This document shows positions 12,517 through 25,128 of a stretch of 64,000 nucleotides of DNA, piece by piece (positions within the stretch are counted from its first letter, which is position 1; every line of letters begins with the position of its first letter). This DNA comes from Acanthacorydalis orientalis. Its lineage: Eukaryota; Arthropoda; Insecta; Megaloptera; Corydalidae. The stretch lies in assembly GCA_034766995.1 (NCBI GenBank), contig CM068318.1, positions 32,772,956 through 32,836,955 on the forward strand, written 5' to 3'. Made by a program: the position numbers and the translations under genes. The notes beneath the pieces are model-generated. The model was not told where the DNA came from and did no database searches. It saw nothing but the letters and a program-made list of their open reading frames with translations.

Positions 12517-13705
12517 TTTTATTTATTGTTGTAATTTAAATTACTAAGTTATATTTTTTAAATTAGTTATCCTGAGTGTTTAATTTTGAATTAGTCTCCT
12601 CAAGACTTTTTAGAATTATTAATTTTCCTCTTTTAGTATATATTTCTTTTTGGAGTATTTTGATTTTTTTCTGATATTTGCTTGTACATATCTTAATTTT
12701 TTCCGGATTTTTGTTATCATCTAATTTTTGATTATGGGTATCGAATTTTTCATTGGTTGCTGTTAGTTGTGATCCGATTAGTATTTTGAGTTTATTAAAT
12801 AATCTTTATAGTTTATCCATTGTTTAGTATAATTGTCAATGTATTTTAGCCATTTAAGTTTGTGTATATAAAATTCTATGACTATTTCCGATCTATAGAA
12901 CTTTAGTATTCACATTAAATTGTAGTATACACTTCTATAATTAATTCCGTCCCACTTTTTATATATTTTGTGCCTTACTTCACGAAGCGTATTTCTTTTG
13001 AATACCGTGGCGTGGTATTCAAAACCAGCACAAAAGATCGCCTTTCAATTATTGAGATTTTGCACAGAATTCAAGTTATTACCTTAAACATATTCACTTT
13101 TATATTTACTCTTAAATATTTACTTTAAAAAAACACTTAAATATCGTTTATGAAGTAATTAAAAAAATAATAAAAAAAATGCGAAGTTTGAATACGAAGA
13201 ACAATAAAATATGTACCAAATATCAAAAAATCTATTTCAATAAAATAATAATATAGTCATTTAATATCAGTAAATCAGATTTGTAAATATTTGATTGCTC
13301 AGATTTTCTTTTAAAAGCGAAATACATTTTATTGACGAAATTTATTTTTGACTTTAGTAAAGTTAGTACATTAAACACAACCAATTATGATTGTAATAAT
13401 TATGATTCTAAAAGCTATATCTGGTTAATGTTATACCTGGCTCCACTGGTATATATCCTTTTGGTATTGGTGCCATTTAATCACTCTTGTAATATAAAAT
13501 TTTAATGAACAAAGTAAAACATTTCGTTTTATTTAAAAATTGAAATAGAGAAACCATTTTAAGTTCGTTTATTGACTCGTAACGTATCGTCCGATAACCT
13601 TTTATGAATTAAAAAATTGATTATTAAAATTATTTTTTTTTCTAATGAATCAGGTAATATTGAAGGATAATTAAAAAGTTATTAGATACATACATACACA
13701 CTCAT

Positions 13706-13706
<1 letters not shown>
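12517..13706. other. AT-rich intronic stretch, no gene seen
   Basis: The T-rich part at 12517-12900 might be more mitochondrial DNA, but I could not match it to a gene. The rest shows nothing recognisable. Confidence 0.4.
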
Positions 13707-13795
<89 letters not shown>

Positions 13796-13802
13796 TTATA
13801 TA
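13707..13802. repeat. (TA)n-(TG)n-(TA)n microsatellite just upstream of exon
   Basis: TA run, GTGTGTGTGTGTGT core, then TA run, ending about 60 bases before the LGR1-like exon at 13864. Confidence 0.96.
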
Positions 13803-13863
13803 TCATATTAATGAAATTTTTATATTCAGACGTGTCTTAATAAATATGAAATATATGTTTCAG

Positions 13864-13929
13864 AGACTTGGAAAATAACGCCATTCGAAGAGTAAATACC
13901 AGTCAGATAAGAGTGCAAACCATAGAGCT
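13864..13929 (+). CDS. Internal exon of LGR1-like receptor (LRR exon 2 of 3 in window)
   Basis: This 66-base exon sits between ATGTTTCAG and GTAAGTAA. It starts in the same phase as the exon at 1782-1856; their junction makes ATA (I), giving I-DLENNAIRRV, a textbook LRR core (LxxNxI). The exon reads DLENNAIRRVNTSQIRVQTI and then E plus a split Leu codon. In FSHR the equivalent stretch is the irregular repeat with I-N-I-H-T-I-E before F-E-S-V-I-L, so the order is right and no exon appears to be skipped. The intron before it is 12,007 bases. Synonymous-site and start information cannot be judged from one exon. Confidence 0.85.
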
Positions 13930-14189
13930 GTAAGTAAATGACATTTTTCAATTTTTAATTTAAAACGCATATATGTTGGAATTTTAAATAAAAATAAAAA
14001 AACGTAGCGATCTGTAATATAATACACATATTTTATTAATATTTATGATATTTCTATTCACATATTTTTGAAAGGAAATAGACTTTCTTTTATATTTCTT
14101 TTATATTGTTCAAGTTATGAGACGCATTCTTCGTTTTTACTTATAATAAACTATTGATTTTTAAATATAAAATTATCTAATATAAATGC

Positions 14190-14190
<1 letters not shown>

Positions 14191-14246
<56 letters not shown>
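14191..14246. repeat. (TA)n microsatellite
   Basis: 56 bases of uninterrupted TA between GCG and CGC. Confidence 0.97.
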
Positions 14247-14247
<1 letters not shown>

Positions 14248-14462
14248 GCAGTTGTTCGGAATATTCATGATTGAATTAACACTTATATTTTATAATAAAT
14301 GTATTCAATAAAAACATATTATGAATATTATTCTTGTTATGTTGAACTGATTATACAAAAATGTTTATATATTATTAATAAAACAAATTTTTATGAACGA
14401 AAACAGTCTATTTTATATATAAGATAGTTCGAAATTGAAATAATAAATAGACTTTATATTGA

Positions 14463-15257
14463 CACTAGATTTACGGGCATTTATTACATACTTATTTTAA
14501 CTGAAATCGATCATTTTGAGGGATAATTTAAAATAGTTTTTTATTAATAAGTTTAATTAATTTTATATCACTACATTTTCTTTAATAGAGATTAAGAGTA
14601 GATTTTTTCATATAAATTGTTTTGGGGGTAAATTTTTCTCACAAACTTTACAATCACGACCTATATTGTTGGATCTATTTTTTTACAATATCCGATTTGG
14701 CAGGACTTCCGATTGTTATTAAAATTCCTATATCTGACGACGGATTAGAAGTAGTCTACGCTCATTTCTTTAGTCCCTCCCTAAATCATCTCTGTAGACA
14801 ATCGCTAATTCTTCAGACAATTGAAAAATTAAATCTTTTCTCGATATATTTAGTCCAGTAGTCTCCTTGTACAATATCCACGCATTGATAACTGCTAAAT
14901 CTAAGATGTTATAAAATACTTAAAGAGGCTATCTACGAAACCATACTTTGACACTATATTTTCGTGCCATTTGATCTACCATATCCACTTCAACCTTGGT
15001 CTTGTTTTAGAATGTAATTTTTCCGAAACACGTTTATTATCATTCCCATTTTTTATAAATTTATGTTTTGAACTAAGGACGAAATATGGTATTAGCTTTC
15101 ACATTGTTATTTTCGTTTCCTCTACAGTATCAAATCACTTTGTGGTTTTAGTAGTAATTTGATAAAAAGAGACTTTGAGGACGCTTAGCTCAAAATTTGT
15201 TAACCCGGCAACACAGTTACACGAAAGTAGAAAGATTTCAAGTAAATTGAATATATA

Positions 15258-15298
<41 letters not shown>

Positions 15299-15423
15299 TT
15301 TTATTCATATCATTATATCAATAAAAATCAATATAATATTTCCAAAAAATAAGATTTATTTTTTTTTATTTTTAAGCATGAAATTTCAAATCCGTCAAAT
15401 TTACGGGTTCTGTAAATCAAGTG
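14463..15423 (-). mobile_element. PiggyBac-like element with transposase fragment, decayed
   Basis: The left end is CACTAGATTTACGGGCA after TTGA (14459-14462). The right end, read inward, is CACTTGATTTACAGAACCCG next to TTAA at 15424-15427. On the minus strand between about 14950 and 14750 a broken frame reads VFYNILDLAVINAWILYKET, then ISRKDLIFQLSEELA. This is the conserved segment after the third catalytic Asp of piggyBac transposases (N-x-LD-x-A-x-INAW-x-LYK). The rest of the transposase is missing or unrecognisable at 961 bases total. The TTAA at its right end is also the left target site of the next element. Confidence 0.85.
15249..15300. repeat. (TA)n microsatellite inside piggyBac-like element
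   Basis: TA run within the 14463-15423 element. Confidence 0.93.
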
Positions 15424-15427
15424 TTAA

Positions 15428-17098
15428 CACTAGAACTACCAACAGTTAACACGAAGCTATTTCTGCCAAAACCAGTCAAAATGATTGGTCTTTAAAAAAT
15501 TCGTAATAATAGAATATTTTTTTATTTATTGACTTATTAGTTTCTTACAAAAGGAATTCCATGTTATGTAGTACATTTTTGGTATTACATATTAACCCGT
15601 TTGAGACCATGTTCCCTAAATGAGGATTGGCACATTTTATCACTCACACATCAATAAGAATAATAAGTATAATAAAGAATATATGCTTTGTTAAAAAAAT
15701 TAAAATAAATTTTCATTTCAAAGTTAAATTACTATTATAGTATAAAGTAAATTATTAGGTATAAAAAGTTATAATTTGTCACATTTCTTACAAACGTAGT
15801 TTTTCTTTTGAGTGCATTTTCCACATACATATTTTTTACTGACATTACAAATAGTAGTAGTCTTATTATTATTACAGTACCCTATTTGACACTATTTGGG
15901 TGAACAAAGTGAGCTCTTTGAAGTTGTTTGAACATTGTTAGCTTCTCGTGATTCCATCCCTGGTTTTACATTTTCAACGACATTTTCAGTGTCAAGTTCA
16001 TCTGCTATTTGAAACATAATTTCACCTTTCATAATACTTTTTTGGCATATCCTGTTGGACCGAGTACGTCTTTGAAAATATTACGAAGTGGTAATCTTCC
16101 AGGACTAAACCCTTCTAGTATTTTTCCCAACTGGTTTCGTCTGCAGCAATTTTATTTTAATAATCTTGTAGTATATTTTCATTTTCATCTTCAGAAATTG
16201 AAATAACTCGAGCATATCTCCTTTTACGTAAATTAAAATATATTTACAAATTCACTATCACTTTTTTAGGACTTCTGAGCATTTTCTTCGTTTAAAAACT
16301 CATTACCACTATTCTCACTATCAAAAAGTACATCGTGAATACCGCATAATTCCTTTTCAATTTCTTCGGGTTCACCTTCACTGTCATAGAGTTTATTATC
16401 CTCGATATCAGAGCATTTCATTGGTATATCGTTCAGTTTTTCCAATTATTCAGAGATTTTCAATCGTTTTGCCATTTTCAGGACTTATAAAAATAAAATA
16501 AAAGTAGTAATTACATAAAATTTATAGTTGTATTCATTTTTCTCATCTCACACTCATTAAAATAATATGTCGTTTATTATAATTTATACAATCATTTTTT
16601 CATTATTTATTATATTATATAATATGAGTGCAACATTCGACAAAATCTTCAATACACATTCTAAATCTCCAGATCGAAATTAAACGACTAAATATATTTT
16701 CGAATGAATGCATTAGTTTTGCATTACCATCATGATCGATCCGGAATTTTTCTTATAATTTTCACCATCATACTGAATGATACGTAGTAAAAATTGTAAG
16801 AACGTATGAGAAGTTATACAAAACGAGTAAATTGGTTAATTCGTGTTCGGTAAACAGATTGCAGAACTCTTTTCAACTTTCACAGATAAGTCATTTTGAC
16901 TGGTATTGGTATAAGTATCCATGATACAAAATTATTTTGATTTTGAATGAAAAAAATGAAAATAAAATTCATTATATTATTTCTTTAGTCATCATTGTAA
17001 AAGTCGACATCGTTGCGAAAAAAAAATGAAACATGAAGTAGAAATTTTAAAATAAAATTGTAAAACCAGTAATTTTGACTGGTGTGGTAGTTCTAGTG
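15428..17098 (-). mobile_element. PiggyBac-like deletion derivative, copy 1 of a 1.67-kb family
   Basis: It is flanked by TTAA on both sides (15424-15427 and 17099-17102). The terminal repeats are CACTAGAACTACCA and its inverse TGGTAGTTCTAGTG. A second copy lies at 45622-47288. On the minus strand an N-terminal acidic piece ends near 16475 (MAKRLKISE-type start, then CSDIEDNKLYDSEG). The Cys-rich C-terminal piece lies at about 15780-15860, just inside the left end, with the same C..C spacing as copy 2 (YVCGKC, KKNYVCKKC). The catalytic DDD region is missing. The internal sequence between these ends is short enough that this must be an internal deletion derivative, mobilised in trans if at all. 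Confidence 0.88.
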
Positions 17099-17102
17099 TT
17101 AA

Positions 17103-18047
17103 TAATGGTTTAATGATATTACACTTTACTATTAGAACACCTCTTCGTTTTTTGACAAATACAAATGATTTTGTTTTGTATATAAAAGTTAGTTGTTATT
17201 ATTCTCTGTAAGAGTAAGTTTAATAACTTCAAAGAAAAAAGTATTGATCCAACTTAGAGATAAAAATCGTAGATTGAACGCGGCAAACACGCTCATTAAT
17301 AATTAAGGTTAATTTACACTTGAAAGAAGCCATACTATTTGTTTGATGAAATATCAAAGGTATGATTTAATGTAAATTGTTAGAAACATTAAATCGTTTA
17401 TAGTAAAATATAGTCAAATATAAAATCATCGAGATGAATTGTGTTATATCTACATAGAGAATTTAATAATTACTTCAAAATGTTTTATGCGAATCATATA
17501 AGTTACGACTGAGTTAATTTTTTCCACGACAGGTGTTGATTCTTGTCATCTATATCTAGACCTTGAACTTAAGAACGATATTTTCAAGATCTACCTAAAG
17601 ATAACGAATAATCTATACTGGTCGTTGATGAATCAAATATCAATCTAAATGACAAATATAGTCATAGAAAAATACATAATAAAAATTACTTAAAATATCT
17701 ATCTCGATAAATTAATAAAAAGTAGAATAATTTTACACAATAATTCTTTCACACTAGATATGTTCCATTTTTTTTTTGATTTGTGTAATCGTTGATTATT
17801 TTTTAATATTATTTACAGATTCTATTTAGGGTTTTCTTTTAAAACCTGTTCTAATTTCTAAATCGGTAAGACTAGTCATTTGGGTTAGGAAAACTTGTGT
17901 GTTAAAAAATTCTGTTATAAAAACTGAATAACAAGAACCTATAACCTGAGCGATATTAAATTATCGAAACCAAATATAACGAAAACAACAAAGAGAAAGT
18001 TATAAAATATTTCAAAAATATAAATATTCTTTAACGAATGCAGAGTA
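17103..18047. other. AT-rich intronic stretch, nothing recognised
   Basis: No coding frame, terminal repeats or known element signatures seen. Confidence 0.5.
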
Positions 18048-18435
18048 TTAGGCTAATTAAAAAATAATTGCGGTTTTTATCATTTTAAGTAAGGTGTCGT
18101 TTTTTCTATTTACCGTCATCTTTTGTTACAGTCATGTAATACATTATGATAAACAATGAAATTTGCACTACTAATTTCAGCTTTTGTCTATTGTTTTCAT
18201 TATTTAGTACTGTTGGATGTAACATCTAAAGTAAGTCATGGAAAAAAGCAAATATGTACGATTTTGGTGTATGAGTTTAAATTGGGATGTAAAGCAATAG
18301 AAACTGAAATATCATTTTTTTTGGCGAAGAATCAGTTAGTGAACGTACAGCTTAACACTGGTTCCAAAAATTTCTGTAATGGAAATGAAAGCATTGATGA
18401 TGAGAAAGGTCGTTGACATCCTTCAACTGATTGTA
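18048..18435 (+). mobile_element. Truncated cecropia-type mariner, 5' end only
   Basis: It begins TTAGGCTAATTAAAAAATAA, a decayed TTAGGTTGGTGCAAAAATAA end. It then carries the leader and N-terminal helix-turn-helix of the transposase (VYEFKLGCKAIET, LAKNQLVNVQL, GNESIDDEKGR, with a stop at 18414-18416). It stops abruptly at the left end of the next copy. No 3' half of this copy is found after 19694. Confidence 0.85.
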
Positions 18436-19694
18436 TTATGTTCGTGCAAAAATAATTGCTGTTTTTATCATTTTAAGTTTGATTTTTTGAGTTACCGCTA
18501 TCTTTTATTATAGTCATGTGATACATCATTGTAAGCAATTTAATTATCGATAATGATTTCAGTTTGTGTCAGCTTATGTGTTTTCATTTTTTAGTATTAT
18601 TAGATGCAACCTTTTAAATTAGTAATAAAAAGAGAAAATTCTCACGATTTTGTTGTATGAACTAGGATGAAATTGGGACACAAACAGAAACTGCTTGTAA
18701 TATCAAATTTGTTTTTGACGACAAGTCAATTAATGAACGTACAGCTCAACACTGGTTACAAAAATTTCGTAATGGAAACAAAAACTTTGATGATGAAGCC
18801 TTGAGAAGGGTCGTGGACGTCCTTCAACTGTAGTCAATAATTATTTAAGAACAATTATTAAAGAGGATCTACATAAAACAACTCAAGAGGTGGTAGAAGG
18901 ACTCAATATTGACATTTAACAGTTGTTCTAAATTTAAGTCTAATTGGAAAAACAAAAAGCTGTATAAATGGGTGCTGTATGAACTAAAGCAAGTCTACTC
19001 AGCGTTTCTTTAACGTAACAAAAATGATATCTTTCTTGATCTTTGTCACATGTGATGAAAAAAGAAATTCTCTACAACAATCAAAACGTTCATTACAGTG
19101 TCTAAATCGACGAGAAGCACCAAAAAAGTTTCTTAAACCGAAGCTTCATGAAAAAAATATTATGGTCACTGTTTGGTCGTCAGCAAGTAGCATCAATCAC
19201 TGCAACCTCTTAAATCCTGGTGAAACAATAATAGTAAAAAATATTGCCAGGATATTAAAAAATGTATGAGAATTTGCATCGTTTCCGGCTAGCATTAGTC
19301 AATCAAAGAGGACCAATTTTCTTCATGTTGACGCCCGACCACACGTCTCACAAATGACTAAAAAAATTAAATAAGCTGAGTTATGAAACTTTACCTCACT
19401 CATCTTATTCTACGGACCTGTCTCCGACAGACTATCATTTTTTTAAACATTTAAATATTTTCATAAAGAGAAGATTTTCTAAGTTCAAGCCTCAGTTCGA
19501 AGCGCTTTCGATGAATTCGTTAATTCCAGGACTCCAGAATTCTACCTTTTAGGAATAAACAAACATGTTTCCCGTTGAGAGAAATTTGGTCACATAAATT
19601 GTCTTTATTTTGATTAACAAATATAATTTTTAACTGATATATACGTTTTTATACTCGATACGTAAAAACCCCAATTATTTTTGCACCAACCTAA
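18436..19694 (+). mobile_element. Cecropia-type mariner, full length, transposase broken
   Basis: Both terminal repeats are present: left TTATGTTCGTGCAAAAATAA, right ending TTTTTGCACCAACCTAA; the length is 1259 bases. The plus-strand transposase in pieces: helix-turn-helix with NERTAQHWLQKFRNGN near 18730-18790; CDEKRNSLQQSKRSLQCLNR (first catalytic Asp) and EAPKKFLKPKLHEKNIMVTV (19050-19180); HVDARPHVS (second Asp, where Asn is replaced) near 19337; SPTDYHFFKHL (third Asp) near 19425-19452. Stops and frameshifts interrupt it between pieces, so it is inactive. It abuts a truncated copy in the same orientation. Confidence 0.93.
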
Positions 19695-20567
19695 AGTAAT
19701 CTATTAAAATCTTAAACATTTAAAGATTTTTGGAAAGGTTGAAATTAATTTCAATTTGATAAGTGTTGAATGACATTAGAAGATAAATTTATAATTGATC
19801 TGACCTAACATGACAAAAAGAAATGAAACTGTTATTGAGTGCAGTTCAATTCAGAATTAAAATATTTTTTATTTGCTACAAATATGGAAAATATATAAAT
19901 TTATTTCCTAATTATATAATTATAAAATTATAATTTATAAAAAATATATAATTTTATTTTTATAATTCTGGATTTTGATTCGGTAAGAAAACATGACCTT
20001 CTTTCATGCTTGAAGCTCTCTGTTCTGTAGTTTTTCAAACAAGATGCAATATTTCAGTTCTTAGCTGAACTCATTTGCCTTTAGTTACACTACGTCTGAG
20101 ATCTATAAGTTATGTATTTCATATCCAGCACTCAAATCTAATGTTGCTAGCTATTTAATGTTCTAAACACATTGAGTTTAACTTGAATTTTAACTAATTT
20201 GAAAAAATAATGATTTTATTCTCTTAATGCAAAATGTTATTTTCAGTCACTATAAAAAAGAAATAACTCAAATTATAAAATATAAATACTTTTAAGATCA
20301 ACATTTGAAATAAACTAAAGTCTCTAATTTCTAATGACTTTCTTTTACATTATAAATATAAAAAAATCATTATAAATTAAAAAGTGGGATAAATAAAATG
20401 TTGGAAGGGAAACAGAATTATTGCAAATATGATATTAATAACTATTTCATTTGTTAAAATTATTTATATTATTTTTTTTATTAACCTCAATATGATAAAT
20501 ATATTTCGTAACTATGAACAAATACTGCTTCTGTGAAAAAAATAATTAACATGTTGCTTTTGTAGTA

Positions 20568-20619
<52 letters not shown>

Positions 20620-22579
20620 CATATATATATATTTACATATATATATATATATATATATATATGTGTATATATATATATAAATGTATCTACAAGAAAAAAA
20701 CTTCAGATCTGACAAAAAGTGCTAAAGAATGGCCGTTCTTATTTTCGAAACTAAAATTGATTAACTGCACAAAGTTATAGAACAGGGCTATAAAAGTTTA
20801 ATGATAAAAATTAAATTTTATAACTGTACTAAAGTATACAGCAATACCTTCCATTCGTCAGTGTATGCCATTTAAAAAAAGTAAAGCTGTTATTTTGTGG
20901 TAGCTGTAAATTTTATTTCTGAACCGTTGTTACTACGAAGCTCTAAACGAGTGTTATATATATATATACATATATATGTTGTATATATATATATATATAT
21001 ATATATGTAAGTACTTTAGTGTAGTAATTTGTGTTTGTAATAAAACTTATACTCCCGACAAAAAAAATAATAATATATAATTTTTTAATTAAAAAATAAA
21101 ACATGAATGAATTAAATAAAATACTAAACTTTATTAACATTGTTTTAAACAAACTATTTTTTAATGTACGTCCTAATTAGAAAATGAAAAAATCGACATC
21201 TTAAAAGTATTTGTTCACTTCATTGATAATTCTTTCAGACTCCGTACATTTCATCTTAACCTACTAACAAACACGTTTTATTTAAATTTGTGATATTTGC
21301 TGCACTGATAGAACTATAACACATGGTATGTAAACGTTAACAAGAAACTGTGTGACAGTTTTGGTGTTCTAAATGAGCCCTCGTGAGAACGATTTGTTTT
21401 CATCGGTGCTCTCGGCCAGACGTCTTTCAGACGCTAATCAAAGTTTTGAGATTCCGGAACTTATTTGCGGTTACTACTATCTAGTTGAATACGAGACTCT
21501 TGGAACATTGTGTAGGTTCATAAATAAATCCATCCAAATATCCCGTAGGGTTAACAAGAACATATGACATGTTGGGATGATTTTCTTTGTTTCCTCTTTC
21601 ACAGTTGGAAATCTAACAGAATATATCACTGATTTATCGTGTGAAACGAGGACGTGATAGATTTCATTCGTATGATTACTTAGTTTATTTTTAAATTTCA
21701 AAATAAATTTTGAGTAAATGATTATTGTTTACACAACAAGCTATTTTATAAGTAAACTATTTTCTTCTTAAACTCTCCACAATTCACAAAACATGCTCTA
21801 CTATTTAGTGAAAACTCTTATCAACGAGACAATCAAAAATTTGATCAATGCGAGACATAAACTTGTGATCGACACTCAAGATTTTTTCTGTTACGCAAGA
21901 TAGATTATCATCATCTTCAAGAATATTTAAAAATCATTTAAAAAAAAACACACTTGCGTAAATGAATTCATTTAAAAACTAGCCTAGCATATAATACGTT
22001 TTCATACAGTAAGTCAAGTGTAATTTTTACTAAATTAACAAGAGAATGATAAGAATTGATAAAAATGAAAATAATTAGCATATGGTGGCATCATTCCAAA
22101 TTTTGTAAAAAATTAGCATAAAAAAATTATCTTTTATGGTGTTTTAGAACTACTATCATAGAAGATAAAGTCTAAAAATCATGAATAGTTTATTAATCAT
22201 TGTCATAATAGACAAATTGGTAATACTATATATATATATATATATATGTACAATTAATTCCAAAGGACCGTATTATAGGTTTTCATTAATAAGTATAGTT
22301 TTATCTGTATTAAAATAACATGTAAATATAAAAACAGATTAAATGGAACTTTACAGACTCAAATTGTTTACTTAAGACAGAATGCGAGATTTGACTTTCA
22401 AAGAAATAAAAATCTATATCTCCTGCGTCAGTATCTTATGTTTTTATTTTGTGGTAATTCTGTAACTATACTCTTATAATGATTAAGTACTCTTACACAT
22501 TGAAATGTATTTTGTTTACTTTCATCCATCTTGAAGATACCAATTAAAAGTTTCAACAAAATTCTAATAGAGATAGTTA
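19695..22579. other. Intron, microsatellites and unidentified sequence
   Basis: It contains TA tracts at 20569-20679, 20954-21006 and 22229-22247. An ORF at 21373-21567 (64 codons, starting MSPRENDLFSS) lies in a slightly GC-richer patch but has no domain I recognise. The rest is featureless. Confidence 0.5.
20569..20679. repeat. (TA)n microsatellite with TTTACA/GTG interruptions
   Basis: About 110 bases of TA with TTTACATATA and ATGTGTATA interruptions. Confidence 0.96.
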
Positions 22580-23146
22580 CTAGGTTGGCAGAAAATTATT
22601 ACCGTTTTTGTTTTCGGAATTCTAACCTTATTTTTTCAATGAAAGCATCATTTCATCGTGTTTATGTCAATATCATTTTAAAGTGCATTTTTCAGTCTGT
22701 ATTTTGGGCTGTATTTTTAACATCGACTTTGGTTTTTTTATTAATTTTGATTCAAATTGGCCTATTGAATTGAAGATGGAAATGAAGCAAATAACATTTT
22801 TGGTATGAATTCAAAACAGGTGATAAAGCAATAGAAACTGCTCGTAAATTAAACGATACTTTTGATGTGGGTACTATTAAGGAACATACGGTGTAATGGT
22901 GGTTCTAAAAAATTCATGCTGAGGACGAAAGCCTTGAAGATGAAGAAGGTCACAGGCGTCTTTCTTCAATTCATAACGATCAATTGAAGGCGTTATTTGA
23001 ATCGAAACAACGCACAACAATTCAAGATCTTGCACAAAAGTTAGGCGTTAGTCATTAACAATTCTGAACCACATAAAACATAAAATTATTAAAAATGTAT
23101 ATAAATTTAAAGGTCATAAACCGTAATTATTTTTCTACCAACCTAA
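22580..23146 (+). mobile_element. Mariner deletion derivative, 567 bases (family shared with 31837 and 51031)
   Basis: The left end TAGGTTGGCAGAAAATTATT and right end ATTTTTCTACCAACCTAA are both present. It retains the leader and N-terminal helix-turn-helix (YEFKTGDKAIETARKLNDTF-like, DESLEDEEGHRR-like). It then jumps at CTTGCACAAAAGTTAGGCGT / TAGTCATT to the 3' end (AAATTTAAAGGTCATAAACC). The whole catalytic domain is missing. The same junction occurs in the copies at 31837-32376 and 51031-51606. The plus-strand ORF at 22531-22773 starts outside the element and is not a gene. Confidence 0.9.
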
Positions 23147-23430
23147 TAAAAAGAATATCTTATAGATAATAAAAATACAACCAATTGTATTACAGAGAAA
23201 TCGATTGAAATTTATACCATAACCATGTTAATAACAACAAAAATAAAATCGTTTTTAAAGTAATTAAATAATACAACTACTATTAGTATTATTAACCACT
23301 CTTCTAATGACACTCATTTTATTAAACCCTTTTTGAATTTATCCTAATCAGAAAGACTGTTTTAAATATATAATTTGAATTCTGAAGAAAATGTACAAAT
23401 TCACTTATACAAAACCATCAATTTTATAAC

Positions 23431-23565
<135 letters not shown>

Positions 23566-23573
23566 AAGGCACA

Positions 23574-24006
23574 TGTTGTTATTCTTGTCATGTCATCGGG
23601 GAATTATGGTACGTCGAAACGACGAGTTGATTCAACGAGTCAGTGGTTCGCATCCCAACAGCTACGCACGCATCGCGTGTTCACAGCTATCCTGCCCGAC
23701 AAGAATTTAACGATTTCAATGACAACGATGTTCCAACTGACCTCCTTCTCGTATTCTTGTCTATATATATTTTCAACATCCTACTACTCGCTACTCGTTC
23801 TAAACACTTTGTTCTTGTCTTGTTCAAAATGATATAAATCGTTTTTATGTGTATTTATACTTTTTATTGCTGGTAGCACTCGACGTACTCAATAAAAGGT
23901 TCTTTTTTCAACTACAAATTCGGTAATAAATGTCTGCGTTGTGAACTTTTTATCGAAACGATTTCCCCCTTTTTTTGGTTGAATTAACTAACTGGGACAT
24001 TTGACA
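23574..24006 (+). other. Possible solo LTR or unidentified retroelement end
   Basis: This GC-richer segment begins TGTTGTTATTC and ends GGGACATTTGACA (TG...CA). It has an AATAAA signal at 23891-23896 and is followed by TTGGCTGGCGGATATAACTC, which could be a primer-binding site. No 5-base target duplication or second LTR is visible, and a TA tract lies directly before it. The open frames at 23375-23837 have no recognisable domain. It could instead be any unclassified repeat. Confidence 0.3.
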
Positions 24007-24190
24007 TTGGCTGGCGGATATAACTCAATCGCCGTCCGGTTATTAATGAACTCACCGATCAAACGGAATCCATTTTGTGTAAAAAAAAGTATCGAAAACA
24101 AGATAAATTTTACACATTTCCTCTTAAACTTATTTTCTTGTTCGATATTTTTTTAACGTTTCGAAGGTAAATGTTTCAATATATTGAATT

Positions 24191-24242
<52 letters not shown>

Positions 24243-25124
24243 TCCAAGTTAATTTTTTGCTAAAAAAATATTTCAACTTGATTAAACACTAATCATTGTA
24301 TTTTTTTACTCTATCCTTATCAATATAATCATTGTAAATTATTATTTTTTTAATAATTTTATATCTTAAAGAAATGCATTATTAAAACTGATTTATTCTG
24401 ACTAAATCTCAATTAATTTAAAAAATGCTTTAATATTTTTAAGAACTATTTTTTAAATTACTCTAATTAAACGTTACTCAAACTGTAATTTTTGTATAAA
24501 AGTACATCTAAGAAAAATAACAAATTTGGAAAACATTAGTTCGGCTTGAAATAATATATTAAGTTTTATTTATTTGTACATTACTTTTAAATATTAAAAA
24601 ATGATGCTGATTAAGATAATTCTAATTTGAATCTAGTTCAATTATTCAATCGTGTTTTGTTATCTGCATATTTTTTTGAAATTCTGTATTTATATTTTTT
24701 ACTAGTTTATCGTATGGGATGAAAATTTAAAGATGCATAATTTGGAGGTACCTGATTGGATCAAAAATTATAAAATAATTAAATATATGGAAAAATGAAT
24801 AGAAAAATATATAGACACATTATTTTAGTGTGCCATCATTATAACATAATTTTCGATTAATCCAAACTTTCTAGTAATACAATCCGATTTTAGAATTGGG
24901 TATACTTACTCGTATTAAGATGTTTTTTATTTAAAAGGAAAAAAAACAATTTTTCGGGATCATAATATTTTGTCTTGACGATTTTTTAATACATTATAAC
25001 ATACTTATATGTTAATTTATGAAATAATTATGTAATGAGTGTCAACTTACAAAAAAAAATATCTTTGAAGAATAACATTTGAATAATAATAAAGCGACAA
25101 TACTTTCATTTATAACATAAAACA
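24007..25124. other. AT-rich intronic stretch with one TA tract
   Basis: TA tract at 24194-24239. Otherwise nothing recognised. Confidence 0.5.
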
Positions 25125-25128
25125 TTAA

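Noticed and set aside
21373..21567. 64-codon ORF starting MSPRENDLFSS
   Set aside because: No domain, no homologue recognised, no splice or promoter context; probably chance.
23590..23700. tRNA or tRNA-derived SINE suggested by GGTTCGCATCC
   Set aside because: The flanking bases do not form a T-arm and no A box or acceptor stem pairs.
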